64,000 nt of DNA, from assembly GCA_035266225.1 (NCBI GenBank), contig DATFNV010000128.1:12448-76447 (forward strand), in the 5' to 3' direction. The DNA is from DATFNV01 sp035266225 (GTDB lineage Bacteria; Planctomycetota; Planctomycetia; Gemmatales; Gemmataceae). The translations under genes and the position numbers were made by a program. Shown here in pieces: positions 1 to 7,450 of this stretch; position 1 is the stretch's first letter; every line of letters starts with the position of its first letter. The notes under the pieces were generated by a model, which did not search any database, was not told the origin of the DNA, and was given only the letters and a program-made list of their open reading frames with translations.

Positions 1-235
1 CCGGCGGCGCGTCCGGTTTCAGATCGAACATGTCCTGATGACTGGGTCCGCCGAGCAGGTTGAACAGGATCACCGACCGGGCCGGGCCGGGCCCGCGCCG
101 CCGCGAGCCGTCGCCGGCCCGGAGAAGCCGCGGCAGCGTCATGCCGCCGAAAAGCGACAGGCCGCCGACCCGCAGCAACTCGCGGCGATTGATCCCGTCA
201 CAAAGCCGGGCTCCCCCGGCCAGTACGCTCAGCAT
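1..235 (-). CDS. DUF1501 family protein, N-terminal part (cut by window edge)
   Basis: Reading the minus strand from an ATG at 235 gives a protein starting MLSVLAGGARLCDGINRREL, then a Tat-like stretch (NRREL..VGG) and VILFNLLGGPSHQDMFDLKPDAP, which is the start of the DUF1501 (sulfatase-like) fold. It runs off the left edge after about 78 codons. The start was chosen because the downstream gene at 302-1711 begins almost identically (MLSLLGRGVRLCDGLTRREA). The two genes are tandem paralogues on the same strand, 66 bp apart. DUF1501 proteins are exported planctomycete proteins of unknown biochemical role, usually encoded beside DUF1549/DUF1553 partners; none is visible on this side. Confidence 0.85.
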   Translation of the reverse strand, partial: MLSVLAGGARLCDGINRRELLRVGGLSLFGGMTLPRLLRAGDGSRRRGPGPARSVILFNLLGGPSHQDMFDLKPDAPP

Positions 236-301
236 GGCTTCCGACTCCAACAGGGACCCGTAGGGCGGCTTGGTGGTCTGCCTGGGCGGCGCGGGGCCGT
301 C

Positions 302-1711
302 CTACCCCAGCAACGCCTGAATTGGGTTTCCGGCGCCGATGACGAGCGGACGACCTTGCTGGTCGGTCACGTGAGTCCGGGGGTCGATGCCCAGGCAGTG
401 GTAGATGGTGGCGGCGACGTCGGCGGGACTGACCGGGTTGGTGGAGGGGTAGGCGGCGAAGCGATCCGAGGAGCCGTACACCTGACCGCCGCGGACGCCG
501 CCGCCGGCCATCACGACGGAATAACAGAACGACCAGTGGTCGCGCCCCGCGCCGCCGTTGATGCGCGGCGTGCGGCCCATGTCGCCCATCCAGACGACGA
601 GCGTCTCGTCCAGCATTCCGCGGCCGGCCAGGTCTTCCAGCAGCGCCGCCACGCCCTGGTCCGTCGGGGGAAGCAGCGTGTTTTTCAGGGCCGCGAAATT
701 ACCCCCGTGCGTATCCCAGTCGCGGTTGCCGAAGGAATAGACCGTGACGATGGGGACCCCCGCCCCCACCAGTCGCCGGGCGAGCAGGCAGTTCCGGGCG
801 AAGGCGGTCGGGCCGTAGCGGTCGCGGACCTTGCTCGGCTCCTTGGCGAGGTTGAAGGCGTCGTGGGTCGCCGACGAGGAGAGGAGTTCAAAGGCCCTCC
901 GGGTGCTATCGTCCTGGTTGCGCACGTCGGCCGTGGCTTCCAGCAGCGGGGCCGCGTGGCTCACCCGTTCCAGCAGGTGGCGGCGCCCGTCCAGCCGCTG
1001 GCCGTCTACTTCCCCCATCACGGAGGCGACATTGCCAAGGTCCAGGGTACCGTTCATGGGCCGGACGAAGGGGACCGTGAAGGCGTCGTAGGCCCGGCCC
1101 AGGCAGCCGGCGTTCTGGCCCAGGCTGTCGTTGTTGCCGAAATGGCGCAGGTCCCCGAGGGTGACGTAGGAAAACACCGGCCGGTCGGCGGGCCGCAGCT
1201 TGCTGACCACCGACCCCACGGAAGGCAAATCCTGCGGGGTCGCGGGCGGCTCGATGCCCAGGATCGCGTTCTTGGGGTGAGAATGACCCGTCAGCGCCAG
1301 GTAGGTGCCGATGGCGTGATCGTTGTCGCGATGGGTGACGGAGCGAATCACGGCGTAGTGGTTGGCCAGGGCGCCGAGGCGCGGCAGGTGCTCGGTGATC
1401 GAGATCCCCGGCACCCGGGTCGCCGTGGGTTTGAATTCGCCGCGAACCTCGCGCGGGGCGTCCGGCTTCAGGTCCCAGACGTCCAGGTGCGAAGGCCCCC
1501 CGTAATTGAAGATCAGGATGCAGGCCCTGGCCTTGCCGAACCCGCCGACGGCCGACTGGCCGCCCGGCCGGCCCCGGCTGATCGGCGCGGCGCGGGCCCT
1601 CAACCAGTCGGACCACATCAGCCCGGTGAACCCCAGGCCGCCGACCCGAAGGGCCTCGCGGCGCGTAAGGCCGTCACACAGTCGAACGCCTCGGCCAAGC
1701 AGTGACAACAT
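302..1711 (-). CDS. DUF1501 family exported protein
   Basis: 469 aa from ATG 1711; a GTG at 1720 in the same frame is possible, but the start of the neighbouring paralogue supports 1711. The N-terminus carries a Tat-type segment (LTRREALRVGGLGFTGLMW). The body has DUF1501 hallmarks: ILIFNYGGPSHLDVWDLKPDAP near residue 65, RDRYGPTAFARNCLLARRLV, the DWDTHGGNF motif, and VVWMGDMGRTPRINGGAGRDHW near the C-terminus, where a sulfatase/phosphatase-like fold keeps its metal-binding Asp and His. The family is abundant in planctomycetes and its substrate is not established. The gene is tandem with the partial paralogue at 1-235, so the two are probably co-transcribed leftward. Confidence 0.93.
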   Translation of the reverse strand: MLSLLGRGVRLCDGLTRREALRVGGLGFTGLMWSDWLRARAAPISRGRPGGQSAVGGFGKARACILIFNYGGPSHLDVWDLKPDAPREVRGEFKPTATRVPGISITEHLPRLGALANHYAVIRSVTHRDNDHAIGTYLALTGHSHPKNAILGIEPPATPQDLPSVGSVVSKLRPADRPVFSYVTLGDLRHFGNNDSLGQNAGCLGRAYDAFTVPFVRPMNGTLDLGNVASVMGEVDGQRLDGRRHLLERVSHAAPLLEATADVRNQDDSTRRAFELLSSSATHDAFNLAKEPSKVRDRYGPTAFARNCLLARRLVGAGVPIVTVYSFGNRDWDTHGGNFAALKNTLLPPTDQGVAALLEDLAGRGMLDETLVVWMGDMGRTPRINGGAGRDHWSFCYSVVMAGGGVRGGQVYGSSDRFAAYPSTNPVSPADVAATIYHCLGIDPRTHVTDQQGRPLVIGAGNPIQALLG

Positions 1712-1817
1712 AAGTCTCACCCCGGTCTTGTTCAGTGGGCGTGACCCCTGTAGTTTCGCAGGAAGGGCCGTGCGAGGAAAGGCTCAATCCGGGCGCCCGA
1801 AGCGAAGGAACCAGGCC

Positions 1818-2237
1818 GTGATCGTGACCTATCAGCAGGAACCGCACCTGACCCCGGCCGAATTCATCGACGTCCTGGTGCGCTCGACCCTGGCCGAGCG
1901 CCGCCCCGTCCACGACGCCGATCGGATCCGCAAAATGCTCGCGCACGGCAACCTGATCCTCACGGCCCGGGTCGATGGCTTGCTGGTCGGCGTCTCGCGA
2001 GCCCTGACGGACTTCGCTTTCTGCACCTACCTGTCGGACCTCGCCGTGGACGATCGCTATCAACGGCAAGGCATCGGCCGCGAGTTGATCCGCCGGACCC
2101 ACGAGGTGGCCGGACTTGAGACGGCGCTCATCCTCCTCGCGGCCCCCAAGGCGCAGAGCTACTACGCGCACGTCGGCATGACGCGGCACGAGTCGTGCTG
2201 GATCATTCCCCGCCGGCAGAACGAAGCCATCCAGTAA
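1818..2237 (+). CDS. GNAT family N-acetyltransferase
   Basis: 139 aa from GTG 1818, chosen because a GAAGGAA ribosome site lies just upstream at 1804-1810; the open frame extends further 5' but antisense to the DUF1501 start. The acetyl-CoA-binding core is visible as YLSDLAVDDRYQRQGIGREL (V..RYQ.QGIG, the R/Q-x-x-G-x-G/A loop) near residue 75, followed by a Tyr-containing AQSYYAHVGM segment typical of the last GNAT strands. Length matches single-domain GNATs. The acceptor substrate cannot be told. It is divergent from the DUF1501 gene and 24 bp upstream of a small protein gene. Confidence 0.85.
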   Translation: MIVTYQQEPHLTPAEFIDVLVRSTLAERRPVHDADRIRKMLAHGNLILTARVDGLLVGVSRALTDFAFCTYLSDLAVDDRYQRQGIGRELIRRTHEVAGLETALILLAAPKAQSYYAHVGMTRHESCWIIPRRQNEAIQ

Positions 2238-2261
2238 TAACATCCGTTGAGGAACTGAACC

Positions 2262-2450
2262 ATGTCATCCGCCCCCGGACCCCAGGAGCTGAAGCACAAC
2301 TTCTTCCGGGTGCTCGTGAATACGGTGCTGCCGCTGCAGCCGGGACAGGATCCGGAAGTCACCCTGGAGGCGCTGATCGAGGCGGCCCAGATGCTCGTGG
2401 AGCACCTCCAGCAAGAACTCGCGGAAATCCGTCAGGAACAGGCCGAGTGA
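2262..2450 (+). CDS. small hypothetical protein (62 aa)
   Basis: 62 aa, starting at ATG 2262 with a GAGGAA ribosome site at 2249-2254. The sequence has no Cys and is amphipathic; its C-terminal half (EALIEAAQMLVEHLQQELAEIRQEQAE) should form one long acidic helix. No family is recognised. The short spacing to the GNAT gene and the hairpin just after its stop suggest it is the last gene of a two-gene unit. Confidence 0.6.
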   Translation: MSSAPGPQELKHNFFRVLVNTVLPLQPGQDPEVTLEALIEAAQMLVEHLQQELAEIRQEQAE

Positions 2451-2464
2451 GGGGTCGCTGATAG

Positions 2465-2551
2465 AACGGCGAGCGGCGCAGCGTCAGCCCGCCGGTTTCG
2501 GCTTCACCGGCGGGCTAACGCCGCGCCGCTCGCCGTTATTGAAACAGTTTC
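2465..2551. repeat. Family A dispersed palindrome (copy 1) with GAAACAGTTTC
   Basis: 2465-2537 folds into a long hairpin: AACGGCGAGCGGCGCAGCG with CAGCCCGCCGGT pairs with ACCGGCGGGCT and CGCCGCGCCGCTCGCCGTT around a TTCGGCTTC loop. It is followed by the 11-bp palindrome GAAACAGTTTC at 2541-2551. The same hairpin plus the same 11-mer recurs at 32009-32088. It lies between the convergent ends of the small protein gene and the Hsp70 gene and could act as a bidirectional terminator. Confidence 0.85.
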
Positions 2552-2570
2552 TAAGCCGCAAGCGGCCGAT

Positions 2571-5426
2571 TTACTCTTGTGGTTGCAGCAGGCGCAAGCC
2601 GATGGGCAGCGACTCGCCGAACATCTGACTTTGCTCGTCGCGCTCCAGCTCGCTCACTTCTTCGACCATGCGCGGCCAGTGCTCGGGGACGTCGAGGCCG
2701 CGCAGTACGCTTAGGACACTCAGCCGATGGCTGTCATCCACGTCGAGGGCGCGCTGGCCGCTGCGGCGGGCCAGCTGCGCCAGGCAGAACGCCCAGCCGA
2801 GGCGCTCGCTCTGGTTGGCTGGTTGGAACGACAGGATCGCGTCGAGCCAGCCCTGCACGACCTGCGGATGCACCACCGCGTTGAGGGGACCATAGAGCAG
2901 CACGCGCGCCCCCAGGCGCGTCAGCGCCCAGAAGCCATAGGTCGGCACCGGACTGCGGCGCAGCGGCTTGAGCAGCGCTTCGCCGAGCGCCTCCTTGTTC
3001 TTCCCGTCGAGGCGCTCCAGGCCGGCCGCGGCGCGCCACATCTCGGCCAGCTCGTTCGCCTGCGGCTTCGGCCCGCCCTTGCCCTTCCCCGGGAGCAGGG
3101 CTGGCCGCAGCCGGTTGTACAGGTCCTGCTGCAACGGCGCGTTGAGTCCCCCGGCGACGCGCCTCCACATGATCCAGTACTCCGCCCCACTCTCCGGCTG
3201 GCGCACGACTGACTTGCCGGCGTCGCCGCGCGGCGGGGCGTGCAGCAGCTTCCACAACTGCTCGACGCGGTACTTGTCCAGCGCGTCGCCGAAGCCGGGT
3301 CGCAGGCAGTAGCCGACCAGGTTGTACCAGCGCCCGAAGTGCGCCGGCGAACGGCGGCGGTGCTCCGCCACTTCGTACAGGAACTCCAGCAGTCGGCGGC
3401 ACAACCCGGACGGCCAGTCGTGCCGCGGCGCGTCGAGGGCCGCCTCGAGTGCCTTGGTCAGCTCTTTCGGCTCGGGCCCCTCACCCCCACCCCTGTCCCC
3501 GGAGGGGAGAGGGAGATACGCGGCCCGGATCAGTCGCGCCGCCTCCTGCACCTGCGCCTCGGGCCAGACGTCGGTGACGGAAGCCTCGGCCGGCTCCGCG
3601 CCCTCGGCGGTCGAGTCGGCTTCGCCCCGGACGACGTCGCGCACGTTGAACTCCAGGCGCCAGCGGTTGATCCCCTCCCGGGCGACGCACCACAATTCGA
3701 GAGTGCCGATCTCCGTGCTCCGGGCGGCCAGCGTGACGGGGACGTGCTTGGTGCCGCTGCGCTTGCCGCCGCGCAGGACGGTGTGCAGCGGCGGCAGCTG
3801 CAAGAGTTGCTCCGGCGCGACCTGCAGCAGGTCGCCCGGCTTGTCGCCGCCCCGCACCGTCGAGGTGTACAGCGGGAACAGGACCGGCTGACCGATCGCC
3901 AATTCCAGCTCCGGCTTCGGCAGGCTGACCTCCTCCCCTTCTTCCAGGTGCTGCGGCACGACGCAGACGACGGTCAGCGGCTGGCCCGGGGCCGGCGCGG
4001 CGGTCCCGTCGGCCGCGACGCCGACGTAATAAGAACGGGCGATGCCGCCGCCGATGCGCCGGCCGCCGGTGTGGCGCAGCCAACCGTAGTAGGCGGCGCC
4101 CCAGGCCACCGCGAGGTCGAGCGACGGCGTCGTCAGGACCAGCGGCTGCCATGGCGCCGCGGGGCTGTCGTACCACTGCCGCATCACCTCGACCAGACGT
4201 TCGCGCAGGGCGGCCGGCTGGAAGACGCCGCCGTTGAAGAGGATCCCTTGCGGGGCGCTGCCGGCCGGGGTGTGCTTCTTCAGGAACGCGGCCAGGTGGC
4301 GCGTGATCGCCGGGTCGTTGACGTAGGGGAGCCCCATCTCGTGCAGGCCGGTACGCGAGCCGCGGATCGGCTCCGCGTCGCGCGGCACCTGCGGGAAGAA
4401 GCCGTCGAAGATCAGCCGGCGCACGTCGGCCGGGGTCAGTTGGGTGTGCAGCGTGCCGCCGACCACGGAGCGGCCGCGGCCGACGACCGTTACCGTGTGA
4501 TGGGCCGGCGGGTTCGGGGCGAAAAGCGTTTCCTTGGCCAGGCGGCACGCCTGCGTCAGCATGCCGTAGCCGGCGGCATCGACGCGGCCCGCCCCCGGCA
4601 GCTTCGTCTCCACGAACTTCGCCAGGGCCAGGTCCATGTTGTCGCCGCCGAGCAGCAAGTGATCGCCGACCGCCTGGCGGACGAACGCCAGTTCGCCCTG
4701 CTGCTCGACCGCCTGGATCAGGCTGAAGTCGCTGGTGCCGCCGCCGACGTCTACGACGACGCACAGCGCGCCGGGCCGGAGCGCGCCGGCCTCCTTTGGC
4801 GGCGAGGTGGTCAGCCAGCAGTAGAACGCCGCCTGCGGCTCCTCCAACAGCGTCAGGTTCTCGATGCCGGCCTTGCGCGCCGCCTCCACCGTCAGGTTGC
4901 GCGCCACGTCGTCGAACGAGGCCGGCACCGTCAGGACGACCGCCTGTTTCTCGAGCCGGTCCTCGTCGCGCCCCTGGGCGACGGCGTGGTTCCACGCCTC
5001 GGTCAGGTGGCGCAGGTAGCGGGCGGAGGCTTCCACCGGGGAAATGCGCTGGACGTCGGGCGGGGCGCTCCACGGGAGCAGGGCGGCGGAGCGGTCCACG
5101 CCGGCGTGGCATAACCACGACTTGGCCGAGGTGACGAGCCGGCCGGGGACGCGGGCGCCGTGATTGCGGGCGAACTCGCCGACCGCGTAGGCGCGCTGCG
5201 GATCCCAGGGAAGGGCCGTGGCGCCGGGCGGAAGGTCGTGCGGCCCCGGCAGGTACAGGAACGACGGCAGCAGGACGCGCGGCGCCACGTCGGCCGGGGC
5301 GACGAGTTGCGGCACCTCGAAGGTCCGCACCTCGGGTCGCCCCTCGCGCGGCTTGCGCCGCAAATCGACGTACGCCAGGGCGCTGTTGGTCGTGCCGAGG
5401 TCAATGCCGATGAGGTACTTGGACAT
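2571..5426 (-). CDS. Hsp70 family protein with long C-terminal extension
   Basis: 951 aa, much longer than DnaK (about 640). The N-terminus MSKYLIGIDLGTTNSALAYV is the phosphate-1 motif of the actin/Hsp70 ATPase. CVVVDVGGGTSDFSLI (phosphate-2) and GILFNGGVFQP with a WGAAYYG adenosine-type motif complete the nucleotide-binding domain to about residue 450. It is followed by a divergent substrate-binding-like region and a helical tail of about 300 residues (LCRRLLEFLYEVAEHRRRSPAHFGRW onwards). This matches the long Hsp70-like proteins of planctomycetes and proteobacteria rather than canonical DnaK. No DnaJ or GrpE gene is adjacent. A proline- and glycine-rich insertion around residue 640 is encoded by a repeat (3477-3514). 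Client and role are unknown. Confidence 0.9.
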   Translation of the reverse strand: MSKYLIGIDLGTTNSALAYVDLRRKPREGRPEVRTFEVPQLVAPADVAPRVLLPSFLYLPGPHDLPPGATALPWDPQRAYAVGEFARNHGARVPGRLVTSAKSWLCHAGVDRSAALLPWSAPPDVQRISPVEASARYLRHLTEAWNHAVAQGRDEDRLEKQAVVLTVPASFDDVARNLTVEAARKAGIENLTLLEEPQAAFYCWLTTSPPKEAGALRPGALCVVVDVGGGTSDFSLIQAVEQQGELAFVRQAVGDHLLLGGDNMDLALAKFVETKLPGAGRVDAAGYGMLTQACRLAKETLFAPNPPAHHTVTVVGRGRSVVGGTLHTQLTPADVRRLIFDGFFPQVPRDAEPIRGSRTGLHEMGLPYVNDPAITRHLAAFLKKHTPAGSAPQGILFNGGVFQPAALRERLVEVMRQWYDSPAAPWQPLVLTTPSLDLAVAWGAAYYGWLRHTGGRRIGGGIARSYYVGVAADGTAAPAPGQPLTVVCVVPQHLEEGEEVSLPKPELELAIGQPVLFPLYTSTVRGGDKPGDLLQVAPEQLLQLPPLHTVLRGGKRSGTKHVPVTLAARSTEIGTLELWCVAREGINRWRLEFNVRDVVRGEADSTAEGAEPAEASVTDVWPEAQVQEAARLIRAAYLPLPSGDRGGGEGPEPKELTKALEAALDAPRHDWPSGLCRRLLEFLYEVAEHRRRSPAHFGRWYNLVGYCLRPGFGDALDKYRVEQLWKLLHAPPRGDAGKSVVRQPESGAEYWIMWRRVAGGLNAPLQQDLYNRLRPALLPGKGKGGPKPQANELAEMWRAAAGLERLDGKNKEALGEALLKPLRRSPVPTYGFWALTRLGARVLLYGPLNAVVHPQVVQGWLDAILSFQPANQSERLGWAFCLAQLARRSGQRALDVDDSHRLSVLSVLRGLDVPEHWPRMVEEVSELERDEQSQMFGESLPIGLRLLQPQE
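3477..3514. repeat. In-frame copy of a C/G-rich dispersed repeat inside the Hsp70 gene
   Basis: The stretch around CCCTCACCCCCACCCCTGTC followed by CCGGAGGGGAGAGGGAG is related to the block at 60914-61130. Within the Hsp70 gene it encodes the low-complexity peptide LPSGDRGGGEGPEP on the minus strand without breaking the frame. Confidence 0.6.
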
Positions 5427-5670
5427 ACTCGTCCGTCGGTTTCAATCCCACGGGTCTGTCCGTGTCGTAGCGACACCAGTTTCGGGCGTCTCTTGTCTGT
5501 ATATCCTCCCACTACCGGGTGTCGAGTCTTGCTTCCAGGGATGACGACGGGACGATCTCCCGAGGGTAACGCTCGGGCCGGCGTTCGGGAAACGGTGTCG
5601 GCCGTGTGGGTGCGCAAGAGGTTGCTGGCGGCGCGGGGCCGCTTCGCGGCGCCGTCGGGGCGCGAAATGA

Positions 5671-5696
5671 AACCCGCCCCCTTACGGGGGCGGGTT
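5671..5696 (-). terminator. Rho-independent-like terminator after the subtilisin gene
   Basis: A perfect 11-bp stem (AACCCGCCCCC / GGGGGCGGGTT) with a 4-nt loop, 22 bp beyond the stop of the leftward subtilisin gene; on the minus strand it is followed by TCATTTC. It separates the subtilisin from the Hsp70 gene, whose promoter should lie in 5427-5670. Confidence 0.7.
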
Positions 5697-5718
5697 CGCT
5701 CCTCCCTCTCTGTCCGGT

Positions 5719-7023
5719 TTACGGGAGAGGAGGCAAGGTAATCGACCCGTAGCCGGTCTCGTCGTCGTGGCCGGGCGCGAGCAGGTCGTGGGCCGACTTC
5801 AGCAAGGTCTCGCGCACCCGGTCGGCGTTCCACCCCGGGCAGCGCGACCAGAGCAGCGCGGCCAGCGCCGCGGCCTGGGGGGCGGCGGCCGAGGTGCCGG
5901 CGAACGGCCGCGAGCGAGCCTGGCTGGGGAACGGCACGACGGCGACGAGGTCCGGTTTGGGCCACGACGAGTTCGGCCCGCACGAGCTGTATGGCGCCCG
6001 CCGGCCGTCGGCCCCCACCGCGCCGACCGCGATCACCTCCGGCCCGTCGCCGGGGAAGGGGATGCTACCGCGAGCCGTCGTCACTTCCAGCCCGCCGCCC
6101 AGCGTCACCAGGTGAAACCGACCCGCCGGGTGGCCGGCGGCCCGGCGGACGCGCACCCAGTAAGAGTGCCTCAACTCGGGCCTGACCCACACCACGGCAC
6201 AGGTGCGCTCCGTGCCCTCGCGCGGCTCGGAGCGGCCGACCTCTGTCCCGGTCGTCGCGTCCCACACGGCCAACTCGTAGTCGGCGCCGCGGGGCCAGCA
6301 CAGTTCGACCGACACCGGCTCGCGCCCCCAGGGCACCATCAGGTTGTCCTTGCGGCCGGGCGCCCACTCGTGCCAGCCGTCACCCGCGTCGTGGAAGGCG
6401 CCGCTCCAGTGCCGCTGGGCCGTATTGCCGGCGCTGGCGAAGCAAAGGACGTCGTGGCCGAGGAGTTTCGTCAGCGACTCGTGAATCGGCCCGCCCCCCT
6501 CGCCGTCGCTCCAGGTCGGCACGACGACCGAGCAGGAGATGACCCGCGCCCCGTGGTCGCGCGCCCAGCGCACGGCGTCCAGGAACTGGTCGGGCCGGTC
6601 GCAGTCCCAGTTGGCGAAGAGCAACTCGGCCTCCGGGGCGACGGCATGGACAACTTCGCCGCAGAGGATGCCGTGCTCGCTGTCCCTGGCCTCCAGGTCG
6701 CCGTCGGTGCGGAACGAGTGAACCGTCACCTGCGCCGGCAGCGCCTTGCCGAGGAACGCCCGGTAGCCGCGGAAGCCGGTGTCGAGGATAGCGACCTTGA
6801 CCCCCTGGCCGCGACTGCCGGCCGCGTGCCACGCCGGGGTGCCGAGGGCAGCGAGGTGTTTCTCCCGCGTCAGGGCGGGATGCGGCAACAGGATGGCGGC
6901 GTCGGGTGAGGAGTCCGTACTGCCGGCGCGCAGGGCCGGCGGCAGCAGGATCAGCAACGTCAGCGCAATGGAGAGGGCGAGGGGCTGGCGGCGTTTCGCG
7001 GTGCCTGCACTGGGTCTGTCCAT
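5719..7023 (-). CDS. Subtilisin-like serine protease (S8), exported
   Basis: 434 aa. A signal peptide/anchor (LALSIALTLLILLPPALRAG) precedes the mature domain. The catalytic triad is complete: Asp81 in VAILDTGFRG, His117 in DSEHGILCGE and Ser378 in GTSAAAP, with the oxyanion Asn in FASAGNTAQ. Between Asn and Ser sits an inserted beta-rich region of about 150 residues (SVELCWPRGADYELAVW), similar to the C-terminal jelly-roll-like modules of proteases but placed internally. No separate I9 propeptide is obvious. It is divergent from the tricorn-like protease at 7451, giving a two-protease neighbourhood; the substrate is unknown. Confidence 0.93.
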   Translation of the reverse strand: MDRPSAGTAKRRQPLALSIALTLLILLPPALRAGSTDSSPDAAILLPHPALTREKHLAALGTPAWHAAGSRGQGVKVAILDTGFRGYRAFLGKALPAQVTVHSFRTDGDLEARDSEHGILCGEVVHAVAPEAELLFANWDCDRPDQFLDAVRWARDHGARVISCSVVVPTWSDGEGGGPIHESLTKLLGHDVLCFASAGNTAQRHWSGAFHDAGDGWHEWAPGRKDNLMVPWGREPVSVELCWPRGADYELAVWDATTGTEVGRSEPREGTERTCAVVWVRPELRHSYWVRVRRAAGHPAGRFHLVTLGGGLEVTTARGSIPFPGDGPEVIAVGAVGADGRRAPYSSCGPNSSWPKPDLVAVVPFPSQARSRPFAGTSAAAPQAAALAALLWSRCPGWNADRVRETLLKSAHDLLAPGHDDETGYGSITLPPLP

Positions 7024-7450
7024 ACGTCAGTGCCTCGTCATACGGCCGGAGCGTCTCCTCGGGCCTCACGGCAGGGAAGTCTATCCGCGCGGCGGAGGGA
7101 TGGGGAACGACCGGGTTGAAATCGTGAGGATTCGGGGCGGAAGCTGCGGGGACTTTGCGGGGGATGCGCAGCGAAGCGGCCGCCACGCCAGGGGAGAACC
7201 TGGTCGCACCGTGAAACGAATCGGCTCCTGGCACACCCAGCGGCGGAGACGAACCGTGGGCCCGGCTGTTCACGCCAACCCCCCCTTTCCGCAAACAAGC
7301 CGCCGCGCGTAAGCGCCGAAGCGGCCAACCCGTCCAGGACAATTCCTTGCCGCCGACTTTCCCGCGTGGTAGTCTCACCCCAACGAACTCGGGGCCGACG
7401 TCCCGGATCGTTCCCTCTCTGCAAGACCCGTTCTCCTCGGAGGATCCCTC
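7024..7450. other. Divergent intergenic region between two protease genes
   Basis: 427 bp separating the leftward subtilisin from the rightward tricorn-like gene. It must hold both promoters, but no convincing -35/-10 pair or operator could be picked by eye. The rightward gene has a clear GGAGG ribosome site at 7439-7443. Nothing that looks coding on composition was found. Confidence 0.4.

Noticed and set aside
3240..5114. Long open frame antisense to the Hsp70 gene (over 600 codons)
   Set aside because: Pro/Arg/Ala-rich translation without motifs; it mirrors the codon structure of a high-GC gene on the other strand.
5427..5670. Possible tRNA in the gap upstream of the Hsp70 gene
   Set aside because: A GTTTCAATCCC-like stretch was noticed, but no acceptor or anticodon stems could be formed around it.
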